NCBI GenBank assembly: GCA_902779055.1
Contig: CACZAD010000020.1
Coordinates: forward strand, 1 to 64,000
Direction of reading: 5' to 3'
Origin: Fibrobacter succinogenes
GTDB taxonomy: Bacteria > Fibrobacterota > Fibrobacteria > Fibrobacterales > Fibrobacteraceae
Length of the DNA stretch: 64,000 nt
Positions 35,992 to 44,844 of this stretch are shown here, piece after piece; within the stretch, counting starts at the first letter, position 1; each line of letters opens with the position of its first letter. The translations under genes and the position numbers were made by a program. The notes under the pieces were generated by a model. It saw nothing but the letters and a program-made list of their open reading frames with translations. It searched no databases and was not told the DNA's origin.

Positions 35992-37257
35992 ATGAACGAA
36001 GTAGCAACAGTCGCAACCGTCAGTGACGCAATCTTTATGACGGAAAACATCTGGATCATGATCAGCGCCATGTTGGTGTTCATCATGGGTCTCGGTTTCG
36101 CATGCGTTGAAGCAGGCCTTGTTCGCGCAAAGTGCTCTGCCAACGTGGCCTTCAAAAACATCGCAGTTCCGGCCATCGGCATTACGATGTACGCTGCATT
36201 AGGCTTTGGCCTTATGTACCCGGGCACCTTCAACGGAATTCTCGGTTTCGCCGGCTTCGGCATTGGCGACTGGGCAAATCCGGCAAGCTTCACCGCAGCA
36301 TACAACGGACACTTCACGTTGTTCACGGACTGGCTGTTCCAGGCAATGTTCGCCGCTACCGCAGCAACGATTGTCTCTGGAGCCGTTGCTGAACGTGTTA
36401 AGCTCAACTCCTTCTTGATTTTCACCATCGCCTATGTGGCTCTCGTCTATCCGATCGTCGGTTCCTGGACATGGGGCGGCGGCTGGCTCTCCACCTTCGG
36501 TGCACACGGCTTCCACGACCTCGCTGGTTCTACCCTCGTTCACTCTGTGGGTGGTTGGGCAGCTCTCGCTGGCGTGATGATTCTCGGACCGCGTATCGGT
36601 AAGTATGTCGGTGGCAAGGTTCACGCTATCCCGGCTCACAACATTCCGCTCGCAACCGTCGGTGTGTTCATGCTCTGGTTCGGTTGGTGGGGATTCAACG
36701 CCGGTTCTGCTCTTAACGGCGACCCGAAGGCTACTAGCTGGATTCTCGTGACCACGAACCTCGCTGCTGTCGCAGGTATCATTACCGCAACGCTTACGAG
36801 CTGGATCGTTTCCAAGAAGCCGGACGCCACCATGGCCCTCAACGGATGCCTTGCCGGTCTCGTCGCTATCACCGCTGGTGCAGACGTGGTTACCCCGCTC
36901 TCCTCCTGGATCATCGGTGCCATCGCTGGTGTGCTCGTCGTCGGTGCAGTCTTCATGTTCGACCGCCTCCACTTGGACGACCCGGTCGGCGCACTCTCGG
37001 TTCACCTCGTCAACGGTGTCTGGGGCACGCTCGCTGTCGGTATCTTCGATATCACTGGCGACTACACTCTCGGCACTCAGGCTGTTGGTGTCCTCGCCTA
37101 CGCAGTCCCCTGCTTCGCAGCCGCTAGCTTGATCTTCTTCGTCATCAAGAAGACGATTGGCCTCCGCGTGACTGAAAAGCAAGAAATGCGCGGCCTTGAC
37201 CAAGCCGAACACGGTCAAGAAGCTTACAGCGGCTTCCAAATCTTCAGCAACATGTAA
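35992..37257 (+). CDS. amtB: Ammonium transporter AmtB
   Basis: Trimeric ammonium channel of the inner membrane. 421 residues, with eleven expected helices. The family segments are present: VEAGLVRAKCSANVAFKN, FLIFTIAYVALVYPIVGSWTW, HSVGGWAALAGVMILGPR, VFMLWFGWWGFNAGSAL and HLVNGVWGTLAVGIF, with the twin pore His residues in conserved positions. AAAAGGA precedes the ATG. Co-transcription with glnK is the classical arrangement. The C-terminal tail (QAEHGQEAYSGFQIFSNM) fits a PII contact. Confidence 0.97.
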   Translation: MNEVATVATVSDAIFMTENIWIMISAMLVFIMGLGFACVEAGLVRAKCSANVAFKNIAVPAIGITMYAALGFGLMYPGTFNGILGFAGFGIGDWANPASFTAAYNGHFTLFTDWLFQAMFAATAATIVSGAVAERVKLNSFLIFTIAYVALVYPIVGSWTWGGGWLSTFGAHGFHDLAGSTLVHSVGGWAALAGVMILGPRIGKYVGGKVHAIPAHNIPLATVGVFMLWFGWWGFNAGSALNGDPKATSWILVTTNLAAVAGIITATLTSWIVSKKPDATMALNGCLAGLVAITAGADVVTPLSSWIIGAIAGVLVVGAVFMFDRLHLDDPVGALSVHLVNGVWGTLAVGIFDITGDYTLGTQAVGVLAYAVPCFAAASLIFFVIKKTIGLRVTEKQEMRGLDQAEHGQEAYSGFQIFSNM

Positions 37258-37281
37258 TACGGAATTAATGTTGACATGAAG

Positions 37282-37310
37282 AAGCCCCGGAACGATAGTT
37301 CCGGGGTTTT
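37282..37310 (+). terminator. Terminator of glnK-amtB
   Basis: GCCCCGGAAC and GTTCCGGGG arms are followed by a T-rich run. Confidence 0.88.
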
Positions 37311-37337
37311 GTTTTTTTAGAATCGCTAACATCAAAA

Positions 37338-37366
37338 AAATGCCGCGCGAGACGGCATTTTTTTTT
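37338..37366. terminator. Second terminator hairpin downstream of amtB
   Basis: AAATGCCG and CGGCATTT arms with a T run on the plus strand and an A run upstream make it usable in both directions. Confidence 0.7.
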
Positions 37367-37374
37367 GTAACATA

Positions 37375-37459
37375 ATTTGTGTAAGGTGATCCCGCAACGA
37401 GTGCGGGATGACGGCTTAGAGGTCGACGTGTCCGGAGAAACAAAGAGTGCGGGATGACA
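37375..37459. repeat. 85-bp direct repeat, copy 1
   Basis: It contains the palindrome TGATCCCGCA-N5-TGCGGGATGAC and ends in GTGCGGGATGACA. It differs from copy 2 (37503-37587) at about four positions; the period is 128 bp. Confidence 0.88.
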
Positions 37460-37465
37460 TTAAAA

Positions 37466-37483
37466 AAGCCGCAGAGCGGCTTT
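37466..37483. terminator. Hairpin between the two direct repeats
   Basis: AAAGCCGC-AG-AGCGGCTTT type stem; it could end nadE transcription from the minus strand. Confidence 0.55.
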
Positions 37484-37502
37484 AGATTGCATCTGTAATA
37501 GG

Positions 37503-37587
37503 ATTTGTGTAAGGTGATCCCGCAACGAGTGCGGGATGACGGCTTAGAGGTTGATGTGTCCGGAGAAACAAAGAGTCCGGGAAGACA
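37503..37587. repeat. 85-bp direct repeat, copy 2
   Basis: It matches copy 1 and ends two bases before the nadE stop codon. The palindromic core is identical in both copies. Together the two repeats, the hairpins and the amtB terminator fill 37258-37589, with no gene. Confidence 0.88.
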
Positions 37588-37589
37588 AC

Positions 37590-39647
37590 TTAGAGTTCTT
37601 CGAGTTCCTTGAGCCAGTCCGCAGAGGACGCATCGCTTGGCATACGCCAGTCAGCGCGAGGCGACAACGAAATCGTACCGACCTTCGGACCGTCAGGGAT
37701 GCAACTGCGTTTGAACTGCTGTGCAAAGAACCGCTTCACAAAGAGTTTCAGCACACGGATGAGTTCTTGACGCGGGTACTTGGCTTGCGTAGTAGACCCC
37801 TCGCCCGCAGCCGCACCAAAAGCCTTTTCAGCGAGATACAGCAACTTGGCGGGTTCCGCACCGTACTTTGTGAAATGATACAGATAGAAGTCATGGATTT
37901 CGTATGCACCGAGAATCGATTCGGTCTTCTGCACAATCTGTCCGTTATCATCCGACGGTAAAAGTTCCGGAGAAACAGGCGTATCCAAGATGTCGCGGAG
38001 AACTTCGGCAAGCGAATTTGCAACCTTTTTATCTTCAATGAACTGGTTAGCACGATCAGCATACCAGGCAACCACATGACGCACAAGCGTTTTCGGCACG
38101 TCGCAATTCACGGCGTACATCGACATATGATCGGCATTGTACGTACTCCAGCCAAGCGCAATTTCGGAAAGGTCTCCCGTTCCAACGACGATACCGCCTT
38201 CCTTGTTCGCCAAGTCCATCAAGATTTTCGTACGTTCACGAGCCTGGACATTTTCATAAGTCACGTCAAGTTTTGCAGGATCATGGCCGATGTCGTTGAA
38301 GTGCTGCAAGCAAGACGGCTTGATGTCAATCGTCCTCAGCTCAACGCCCAAAAGTTCTGCCATGGCGACAGCATTGTTCTTCGTGCGTTTTGTCGTCCCA
38401 AATCCAGGCATCGTGATGACCAGGATTTCGTTCAGCGGACGCTTCAAAAGTTTGAACGTTTCGACAACGACAAGCAAGGCGAGCGTTGAATCAAGGCCTC
38501 CACTGAGCCCAAGAACGGCACGTTTGGCGTAAGAGGATTCAAGACGTTTTGCCAGGCCTGCGCATTGAATATTGAAAATTTCCGTGCAGGACTTGTCACG
38601 CGTTTCGAGAGAACCCGGCACAAACGGCGTCGGCGAAACAAAGCGGTACTTGAGACCCGTAGCCGGCTTTTCAGAATCCGTAACAACCGGCAAAGCATCA
38701 AAACTTGCGGAACGAGCAAAGTAATCCGTAGAATCAAAATCCTGGAAACTACCTTCGCTCAAGCGCTGCATGCTCAGGCGCTCCACATCGACATCGGCAT
38801 AGATGATTTCGCTTTGGCGGCTATAGTTCTTGCGTTCAGCAAGCATCGAACCATTCTCGGCAATCATCAGATGACCGCTAAAGACCATATCGGTCGTCGA
38901 TTCCAGCACACCTGCCGAAGAATACACATAAGCGGCCATACAGCGTGCCGACTGGTTCATCACGAGCGCGCGACGGTAATCACCCTTCCCCACCAGCGCA
39001 TCACTGGCCGACAAATTCAGGATGACATTTGCACCAGCCAAAGCCAGTTCTCCGCTCGGAGGAACCGGCGTCCAAAGGTCTTCGCAAAGTTCAACGCCAA
39101 TGCGAACTTCGGCATTACCTTCTGTTTTTACGGTAAAGAAGTTCGTGACCGGCACATCGCCCACACCTTCGAAATGATACCTCAAGGGACCGGCACCACA
39201 ACCGTTCTTCGCTACAGCAGAGTGGTTCAACAAATCGCGGCCGCTGTTAAAGTGGCGCTTTTCGTAGAACTCACGCTGGTTCGGCAAATGGATCTTCGGC
39301 GTTATTCCGACTACCGCTCCGCCTTGCAACAATGCCGCACAATTATAAAGCTTGCCGAACATCCTCAGCGGAAGCCCGACCGCGACAACCATCTTGGAAT
39401 CTTCGAACGCCTTTGCAATTTTCAAAAGCGAAGCGACGGATTTCTTGAGCAAAAGCTCCTGATGGAACAGGTCGCTACAAGAATAACCCGTAATGCAGAG
39501 TTCAGGGAAAACGACAACTGCGGCCCCTTCGTTTTTTGCAAGGAGACCGCAGCGGATAATTTCTTCAGTGTTGTAATCCGTGTCCGCAACTTTCAAGGTC
39601 GGGCACACGGAGGCGATTCTGTAAAAGCCAAACATTTTATTTTGCAT
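37590..39647 (-). CDS. nadE: Glutamine-dependent NAD+ synthetase
   Basis: Last step of NAD synthesis: amidation of deamido-NAD with glutamine. 685 residues: an N-terminal nitrilase-type glutaminase domain (VVFPELCITGYSCSDLF Glu, TPKIHLPNQREFYEKRHF Lys, GVELCEDLWTPVPPSGE Cys) and a C-terminal ATP-pyrophosphatase domain with the P-loop GLSGGLDSTLALLVV, then STYNADHMSMYAVNCDVPK. The ATG at 39647 lies 11 bp inside the activator gene, with an AGGA four bases upstream; a second ATG at 39635 is an alternative. The overlap indicates coupling to the activator gene. Confidence 0.96.
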   Translation of the reverse strand: MQNKMFGFYRIASVCPTLKVADTDYNTEEIIRCGLLAKNEGAAVVVFPELCITGYSCSDLFHQELLLKKSVASLLKIAKAFEDSKMVVAVGLPLRMFGKLYNCAALLQGGAVVGITPKIHLPNQREFYEKRHFNSGRDLLNHSAVAKNGCGAGPLRYHFEGVGDVPVTNFFTVKTEGNAEVRIGVELCEDLWTPVPPSGELALAGANVILNLSASDALVGKGDYRRALVMNQSARCMAAYVYSSAGVLESTTDMVFSGHLMIAENGSMLAERKNYSRQSEIIYADVDVERLSMQRLSEGSFQDFDSTDYFARSASFDALPVVTDSEKPATGLKYRFVSPTPFVPGSLETRDKSCTEIFNIQCAGLAKRLESSYAKRAVLGLSGGLDSTLALLVVVETFKLLKRPLNEILVITMPGFGTTKRTKNNAVAMAELLGVELRTIDIKPSCLQHFNDIGHDPAKLDVTYENVQARERTKILMDLANKEGGIVVGTGDLSEIALGWSTYNADHMSMYAVNCDVPKTLVRHVVAWYADRANQFIEDKKVANSLAEVLRDILDTPVSPELLPSDDNGQIVQKTESILGAYEIHDFYLYHFTKYGAEPAKLLYLAEKAFGAAAGEGSTTQAKYPRQELIRVLKLFVKRFFAQQFKRSCIPDGPKVGTISLSPRADWRMPSDASSADWLKELEEL

Positions 39648-41151
39648 TCATTCCTAATTTATTCATTCGGTAATTCATCATACGCGGTGAAATACCGAGT
39701 TCACGACCTGCAGCCGAGATGTTGCCGTCATTTCGCTTAATGGCTTCCGTAATCAATTCCTTTTCGTAATTGCACATCATCACATCAAGCGGAGCGTGAT
39801 TTACGACAACCTTCCCTGCGTTCGTGCTGAGGCTCGTCTGCAATGAAGGCGGAAGATTGTAACTGTGAATGCAGTTGTCACTTGCCGTAAGCACAGCTCG
39901 TTCGATACAGTTCTCAAGTTCACGGACGTTACCCGGCCAGTGATAGCTCATCAAGAGGTTGATTGCCGTTGTCGAAAGGCGAGCGATGCTCTTGCCGTAT
40001 TTCAGATTCATCTTTTCGATGAAATGCTCGGCCAGCAATATAATATCGCTGTGGCGTTTTGCCAAGTCCGGCATCGAAATCGGGAAGATATTCAGGCGGT
40101 AGAACAAGTCTTCGCGGAAAAGCTTTTTGGCCATCAGCTCTTCGAGGTTGCGGCTGGTTGCGGCCAAGAAGCGCACGTTAGAATGGAGTTCTTCGTTGCT
40201 TCCCACTCGGCTAAAGGTACGTTCCTGCAAAAAACGCAACAGCTTCACCTGGGTCTGCATCGTCAAATCGCCAATTTCGTCGAGGAAGAGCGTTCCACCA
40301 TCGGCAATTTCGGCACGGCCCTTACGCATGGTAATGGCACCGGTAAAGGCTCCCTTTTCATGACCGAACAATTCGCTTTCCACGAGGTTTTCGGGGAGAG
40401 CGGCGCAGTTCAAAGTCACAAACGGCTTGTCTTTGCGGTTCGAGAGCTGCACAATAGCGCGGGCGATCATTTCCTTACCCGTTCCACTGCCACCTCGAAT
40501 AAGCACGGTCGCATCGGACTTGGCCACTTGATGCACCTGTTCGTAAACAATCTGCATTTCGCGGCAGTTTCCGACCAGTTCACCCGTCTTTCCGCTGAGC
40601 ATGTCACGCAACTTCTGGTTTTCGTCAATCAAGGACTGGCGTTCCACAAGCATCGTCTGGCATTCGCTGGCGGCATCACCGGTAATGTTCGCGATGATTT
40701 CCAAAAGGGCGACATCGCGATCCAAGTCCGTCGTCACATCGACAGGGCGGTCCACAGAAAGCGTTCCGATAATCTGCTCGTCATGAATGAGCGGAACACA
40801 GATAAACGCCACTTGAGAATCATAATTGCGGCTTTCCGTGCGATTCAGGAATCGAGAATCCTTTCTCAAGTCGGGAATCACATGACTTCTACCCGTTTCA
40901 GCCACATGACCCGTAATGCCCTCGCCGACCTGGTATTGACCAAGCTGCTTTTTCTTTTCGTCAAGACCGTGCGACGCTTCAATCTTCAAGGTATTTCCGA
41001 ACAGCAAGGTAAACGTGCCATTCAGCATACCCATTTCAGTATCCAAAATCGTAAGCACATTATCCAGGAGCTTTTCGACGTTTCTTTCATGGATAATGGC
41101 AGCACTAATCTTTTGAATGACAGATATCTCTGGACCTATCGGCTGTTTCAT
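39637..41151 (-). CDS. Sigma54-dependent activator with GAF domain (NifA/NtrC type)
   Basis: 504 residues from the ATG at 41151. The N-terminal GAF domain (residues about 20-175) senses a small molecule or another protein. The AAA+ domain has Walker A GGSGTGKE (220-227), the sigma54-contacting loop GAFTGA (267-272) and Walker B GGTLFLDE (285-292). A Fis-type HTH is C-terminal (DGNISAAGRELGISPRMMNY, RMNKLGMNAK). There is no receiver domain, so it is not controlled by a histidine kinase. It lies after dapF-dapL and overlaps nadE. The dapF promoter is itself sigma54-type with upstream palindromes, so it probably controls its own operon. It is the only sigma54 activator in view and the best candidate for the nitrogen palindromes. 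Confidence 0.94.
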   Translation of the reverse strand: MKQPIGPEISVIQKISAAIIHERNVEKLLDNVLTILDTEMGMLNGTFTLLFGNTLKIEASHGLDEKKKQLGQYQVGEGITGHVAETGRSHVIPDLRKDSRFLNRTESRNYDSQVAFICVPLIHDEQIIGTLSVDRPVDVTTDLDRDVALLEIIANITGDAASECQTMLVERQSLIDENQKLRDMLSGKTGELVGNCREMQIVYEQVHQVAKSDATVLIRGGSGTGKEMIARAIVQLSNRKDKPFVTLNCAALPENLVESELFGHEKGAFTGAITMRKGRAEIADGGTLFLDEIGDLTMQTQVKLLRFLQERTFSRVGSNEELHSNVRFLAATSRNLEELMAKKLFREDLFYRLNIFPISMPDLAKRHSDIILLAEHFIEKMNLKYGKSIARLSTTAINLLMSYHWPGNVRELENCIERAVLTASDNCIHSYNLPPSLQTSLSTNAGKVVVNHAPLDVMMCNYEKELITEAIKRNDGNISAAGRELGISPRMMNYRMNKLGMNAK

Positions 41152-41188
41152 AATATGTAAAATAGGAAAAATTTGATAAAAAATAGAA

Positions 41189-42397
41189 TTACAATCTTTC
41201 GCGAATGCGCTGGAGGGCGGTTTTCGTCTGTTCGCGGTCGCCAAACGCCGTCAAGCGGAAGTATCCTTCGCCACACGGACCAAAGCCACTTCCCGGAGTA
41301 CCGACGACTTCGCACGAGGCAAGCAAGCGGTCAAAGAAGTCAAAGGACTTTTCGCCTTCGGGCAGTTTCCACCAAATGTACGGAGCATGTTCGCCACCAA
41401 AAACGGTATAACCGCAATCCGTGAGTTCCTTGCGGATGATGGATGCCGTTTCCATATAATCCTTGATGACGGCCTTTGTCTGTTCCCAACCTTCCGGCGT
41501 GTAAATGGCTTCGGCAGCACGCTGCGTGATGTAGTTGACGCCATTGAACTTGGTGCACTGGCGGCGATTCCACATGGAGCGGAGCTTACCGAGTTCGTGC
41601 GGAACGATCGTGTAAGCACAACGGACGCCCGTAAAGCCAGCCGTCTTGCTGAAGCTGCGGAATTCGATAGCGCAAGTGCGTGCGCCCGGAATTTCGTATA
41701 TGGAGTGCGGCAACTTTTCGTCGCGGATGTAGCAGTTGTAAGCGCCATCGAACAAAATAATGGCACCCGTTTCATTCGCATAATCCACAAACTTCTGGAG
41801 CGTTTCACGGCTGAGAACTGTACCCGTCGGGTTGTTCGGGCTGCAAAGGTAAATCAACTGCACCGGATTTTTCGGCAAGTCCGGCTGGAAGTTGTTTTCG
41901 GCAGTAGAAGCAAGGTAAGTCACTTCGGAGAAATGACCGTCGGCCTGGAGCGTTCCCGTACGGCCAGCCATCACGTTACTGTCGAGATACACCGGATAAA
42001 CGGGATCAGGAATGGCAATCTTTGCATCAGCAGAGAAGAGTTCCTGAATGTTTGCCACGTCGCACTTGGAACCATCGCTCACGAACACATCTTCCGGATC
42101 CATTTCGACACCGCGCGACGTGTATTCGCCACGGATAATGGCTTCACGGAGAAAGTCGTAACCCTGTTCAGGACCATAACCACGGAACGTCCACTTGACT
42201 CCCATTTCGTTCACGGCCTTGTGCATCGCTTCGATAGCGGCAGGGATGATCGGAGAAGTGACATCGCCAATACCCAAGCGGATGATGTCGGCATTTTCAT
42301 GGGTGCCCTGGTACTCCTTGATTTTCTTGGCAATCGTTGAAAAAAGGTAGCTACCCGGAAGACGGTCGTAATAAGGATTGATGATTGATTCGTTCAT
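41189..42397 (-). CDS. dapL: LL-diaminopimelate aminotransferase DapL
   Basis: PLP enzyme that converts tetrahydrodipicolinate to LL-diaminopimelate in one step, using glutamate as donor. 402 residues. PYYDRLPGSYLFSTIAKKI is the family N-terminus. CSPNNPTGTVLS is the cofactor-ring contact and FRSFSKTAGFTGVRCAYT holds the PLP Lys. The end LTAFGDREQTKTALQRI is typical. It precedes the sigma54 activator gene and follows dapF, so lysine/peptidoglycan precursor synthesis is tied to the nitrogen operon. The 61-bp gap to dapF contains a short repeated sequence (TAACCAC-type units) also seen at 59594. Confidence 0.97.
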   Translation of the reverse strand: MNESIINPYYDRLPGSYLFSTIAKKIKEYQGTHENADIIRLGIGDVTSPIIPAAIEAMHKAVNEMGVKWTFRGYGPEQGYDFLREAIIRGEYTSRGVEMDPEDVFVSDGSKCDVANIQELFSADAKIAIPDPVYPVYLDSNVMAGRTGTLQADGHFSEVTYLASTAENNFQPDLPKNPVQLIYLCSPNNPTGTVLSRETLQKFVDYANETGAIILFDGAYNCYIRDEKLPHSIYEIPGARTCAIEFRSFSKTAGFTGVRCAYTIVPHELGKLRSMWNRRQCTKFNGVNYITQRAAEAIYTPEGWEQTKAVIKDYMETASIIRKELTDCGYTVFGGEHAPYIWWKLPEGEKSFDFFDRLLASCEVVGTPGSGFGPCGEGYFRLTAFGDREQTKTALQRIRERL

Positions 42398-42458
42398 TTT
42401 CTAGTGATGAGTGGTTTGTGGTTAGGTAATAGGTTTTAGGAGTTCTTTTGTCTCTAGT

Positions 42459-43262
42459 CTAAACAATTTCGCCTCTAAAGACTTCCTTAGCAGGTCCCGT
42501 CATGAAGACCGGACCGCCTTCTTCGTGCTTGATGTGGAGCGTACCGCCATCGAGGACGACATCGGCTTCGAGACCGATTCTGCCCGTGCGCTGGGCAGCA
42601 ACGAGCGTGGCACAGCTACCCGTACCGCAAGCCATCGTCACTCCGCAACCGCGTTCCCAAACACGCATACGGATTGTATTACTATCGATAACCTGAGCAA
42701 ATTCGATATTGCTTCTGTCCGGGAAGATCTTATCGACTTCGAGAATCGAGCCCCATTTTTCGAGCTGAATTTTTTCAATGTCGTCTACAAAAATAACCGT
42801 ATGAGGATTGCCCATCGATACGGTTTCACCAGTAAAATCAAAAGTGTCGGCAGTGAGCTTGATTGTTCCGAGGAACTGGCGCGGAAGCCCCATGTTCACG
42901 CAGACGCGTCCATCTTCCAAGACGGCCGGCTTGACAATTCCGCTCTTGGTATGCAAGGAGAATTCCATAGCCTGGCTGAGTCCGCGACTGCGGATAAACT
43001 TCGCAACGCAGCGGGTGGCGTTTCCGCACATGGCCGCCTCGGAACCGTCGGCGTTAAAAATGCGCATTTCGAATTCGTTGTTTGCGACATTCACGGGCGT
43101 CACGACAACCACCCCGTCTGCGCCAATGCCAAAACGGCGATCGCAAAGCTCGATGACTCTACTTTCGAGATCGGGGCCTGCCGTCATATCAAAAGATTCA
43201 CCCGGTTCGACCAAAACGAAATCGTTGCCAAGACCGGTCCATTTTGAAAATTTCAATGACAT
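42459..43262 (-). CDS. dapF: Diaminopimelate epimerase DapF
   Basis: Epimerises LL- to meso-diaminopimelate. 267 residues from the ATG at 43262 (MSLKFSKWTGLGNDFVLVEP). The catalytic Cys pair is Cys79 (AAMCGNATRC) and Cys212 (TMACGTGSCATL). GNPHTVIFVDD and RSNIEFAQ are also conserved. It is first of the four-gene operon dapF-dapL-activator-nadE and has its own sigma54 promoter 29 bp upstream plus two perfect and one imperfect palindromes. Confidence 0.96.
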   Translation of the reverse strand: MSLKFSKWTGLGNDFVLVEPGESFDMTAGPDLESRVIELCDRRFGIGADGVVVVTPVNVANNEFEMRIFNADGSEAAMCGNATRCVAKFIRSRGLSQAMEFSLHTKSGIVKPAVLEDGRVCVNMGLPRQFLGTIKLTADTFDFTGETVSMGNPHTVIFVDDIEKIQLEKWGSILEVDKIFPDRSNIEFAQVIDSNTIRMRVWERGCGVTMACGTGSCATLVAAQRTGRIGLEADVVLDGGTLHIKHEEGGPVFMTGPAKEVFRGEIV

Positions 43263-43290
43263 AATATGTAATCCTTTTTTGCGCCTAATA

Positions 43291-43306
43291 AGCAAAAAAC
43301 GTGCCA
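43291..43306 (-). promoter_or_regulatory. Sigma54 promoter of dapF-dapL-activator-nadE
   Basis: TGGCAC-GTTTT-TTGCT on the minus strand is a full consensus match. The predicted start is near 43281, about 18 bases before the dapF ATG. Confidence 0.82.
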
Positions 43307-43309
43307 TTT

Positions 43310-43436
43310 TTACATTTTCTGTTAAGTTGGCGAATTTTGGCAAATTTCAGTATTTTGATCGATCTATAAATTTTCATAAAACGAAAGGTTTTACACAGAG
43401 TGTAAAACCTTATTGTATTCTTTACATTTTCTGTAA
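43310..43436. promoter_or_regulatory. Three TTACA-N5-TGTAA type sites upstream of dapF
   Basis: TTACA-TTTTC-TGTTA (43310-43324, one mismatch), TTACA-CAGAG-TGTAA (43391-43405) and TTACA-TTTTC-TGTAA (43422-43436) lie 3, 84 and 115 bp upstream of the -24 box. The middle one is inside a longer stem (AAGGTTTTACAC / GTGTAAAACCTT, 43386-43411) that could also serve as the gltD terminator. Confidence 0.72.
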
Positions 43437-43459
43437 AAGAATTTTATGAGGGGAAATTT

Positions 43460-44824
43460 TTAAAGCTTGCCGACAACCTGCTTGGAACTTGCCATGGCAC
43501 GGACAACGAGCGAAGCGCCGTTAGCGCAGTCACCCACCGCGTAAATGCCACGGGACGGATCCGGAATAATCGCAGTACGCGGAGTCAACTGCAACTGCAA
43601 ATCGTTCACGAGACCTTCGGCAGGCACACCAGTAAAGCCCATAGCGAGCACGACCAAGTCGGCTTCGATGACTTCCTCGGTACCCGGGACTTCTACCGGC
43701 TTAAGCGGGCGGCCAAGCGGAGACATTTCCCAGTCGACCTTCACCACGTTGACGCCAGCGACATGACCGTCCTTGACGACAAAGCTCTTCGAAGAAACAT
43801 TCCAGCGGCGTTCGCCACCTTCGTGATGGGCATAGCTCGTGCGGAGCATGTACGGCCAATCCGGCCACGGCGTCGACGGAGAACGAGTCTCGGGCGGCTG
43901 CGGCATGAATTCGACCTGCAAAACGCTCTTGCAACCTTCACGGATGGATTTACCGACGCAGTCGTTACCCGTATCGCCACCACCGATGATAAGCACGCGC
44001 TTACCCTTGGCGTTAAAACGTTCCGGATTCGTTTCACCCGGCAGACTTGCGCCGTGGAGGAAATCGAGAGCGAGGTAGACGCCTTCGGCTTCGCGACCCG
44101 GGATCTTCAAGTCACGGGCGTTCGGCGTACCGATGGCGAGGAACACATAGTCAAAATTGCGCTTGATGTATTCCGCAGAAATGTCCTTACCGATTTCGGT
44201 ACTGCAGACGAACTTGATGCCAGCCTTTTCGAGCAGGGCAACACGACGGTCGATGACAGACTTGTCGAGTTTCCAGTTCGGGATACCGTAGCGCAAAAGG
44301 CCACCGACCTTCGGGCGTTTTTCATAAACTGTAACAGCATAGCCCTTGCGACGGAGAGCTTCGGCAGCATAGAGGCCAGCAGGACCAGAACCAATCACGG
44401 CAACAGACTTTCCGTTCGGTTCAGCAGCCTGCGGCTGTTCCACCCAACCTTCGGCAAAAGCGGTTTCGATAATGAACTTTTCGGTCTGGCGAACCATCAC
44501 CGCTTCGTCATTGAGGTTGCGAGTGCAAGAAGATTCGCAAAGAGCCGGGCAAACACGACCCGTAAATTCCGGGTAGAAAGCCGTCTTGCTGATGGTATCG
44601 TAAGCCTTGCGGATATCGCCAGCGGCTACAGCGGCGTTGAATTCCGGCACAAGGTTAAAAAGCGGGCACCCTGCCCCATGGCAGAACGGGATGCCGCAAT
44701 TAGAACAGCGACTAGCCTGAGGAATAATATCCGCAGCAGCAAAGGCACGTTCGACTTCGTTCACGTCCTTGACACGTTCTTCAACGGGACGGTAAACATC
44801 TTGAATTCTCTGAATTTGTTCCAT
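43460..44824 (-). CDS. gltD: Glutamate synthase small subunit (NADPH, beta)
   Basis: Passes electrons from NAD(P)H to the large subunit. 454 residues. N-terminal Cys clusters for [4Fe-4S] centres are CSNCGIPFCHGAGCPL and CPALCESSCTR. The FAD site is VIGSGPAGLYAAEALRRKG and the NAD(P)H site is VLIIGGGDTGNDC. MGFTGVPAEGLVND and the final IYAVGDCANGASLVVRAM are typical. It starts 20 bp after gltB and shares its promoter. Confidence 0.97.
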   Translation of the reverse strand: MEQIQRIQDVYRPVEERVKDVNEVERAFAAADIIPQASRCSNCGIPFCHGAGCPLFNLVPEFNAAVAAGDIRKAYDTISKTAFYPEFTGRVCPALCESSCTRNLNDEAVMVRQTEKFIIETAFAEGWVEQPQAAEPNGKSVAVIGSGPAGLYAAEALRRKGYAVTVYEKRPKVGGLLRYGIPNWKLDKSVIDRRVALLEKAGIKFVCSTEIGKDISAEYIKRNFDYVFLAIGTPNARDLKIPGREAEGVYLALDFLHGASLPGETNPERFNAKGKRVLIIGGGDTGNDCVGKSIREGCKSVLQVEFMPQPPETRSPSTPWPDWPYMLRTSYAHHEGGERRWNVSSKSFVVKDGHVAGVNVVKVDWEMSPLGRPLKPVEVPGTEEVIEADLVVLAMGFTGVPAEGLVNDLQLQLTPRTAIIPDPSRGIYAVGDCANGASLVVRAMASSKQVVGKL

Positions 44825-44844
44825 ATTAACAGTCTCCGTTACAA

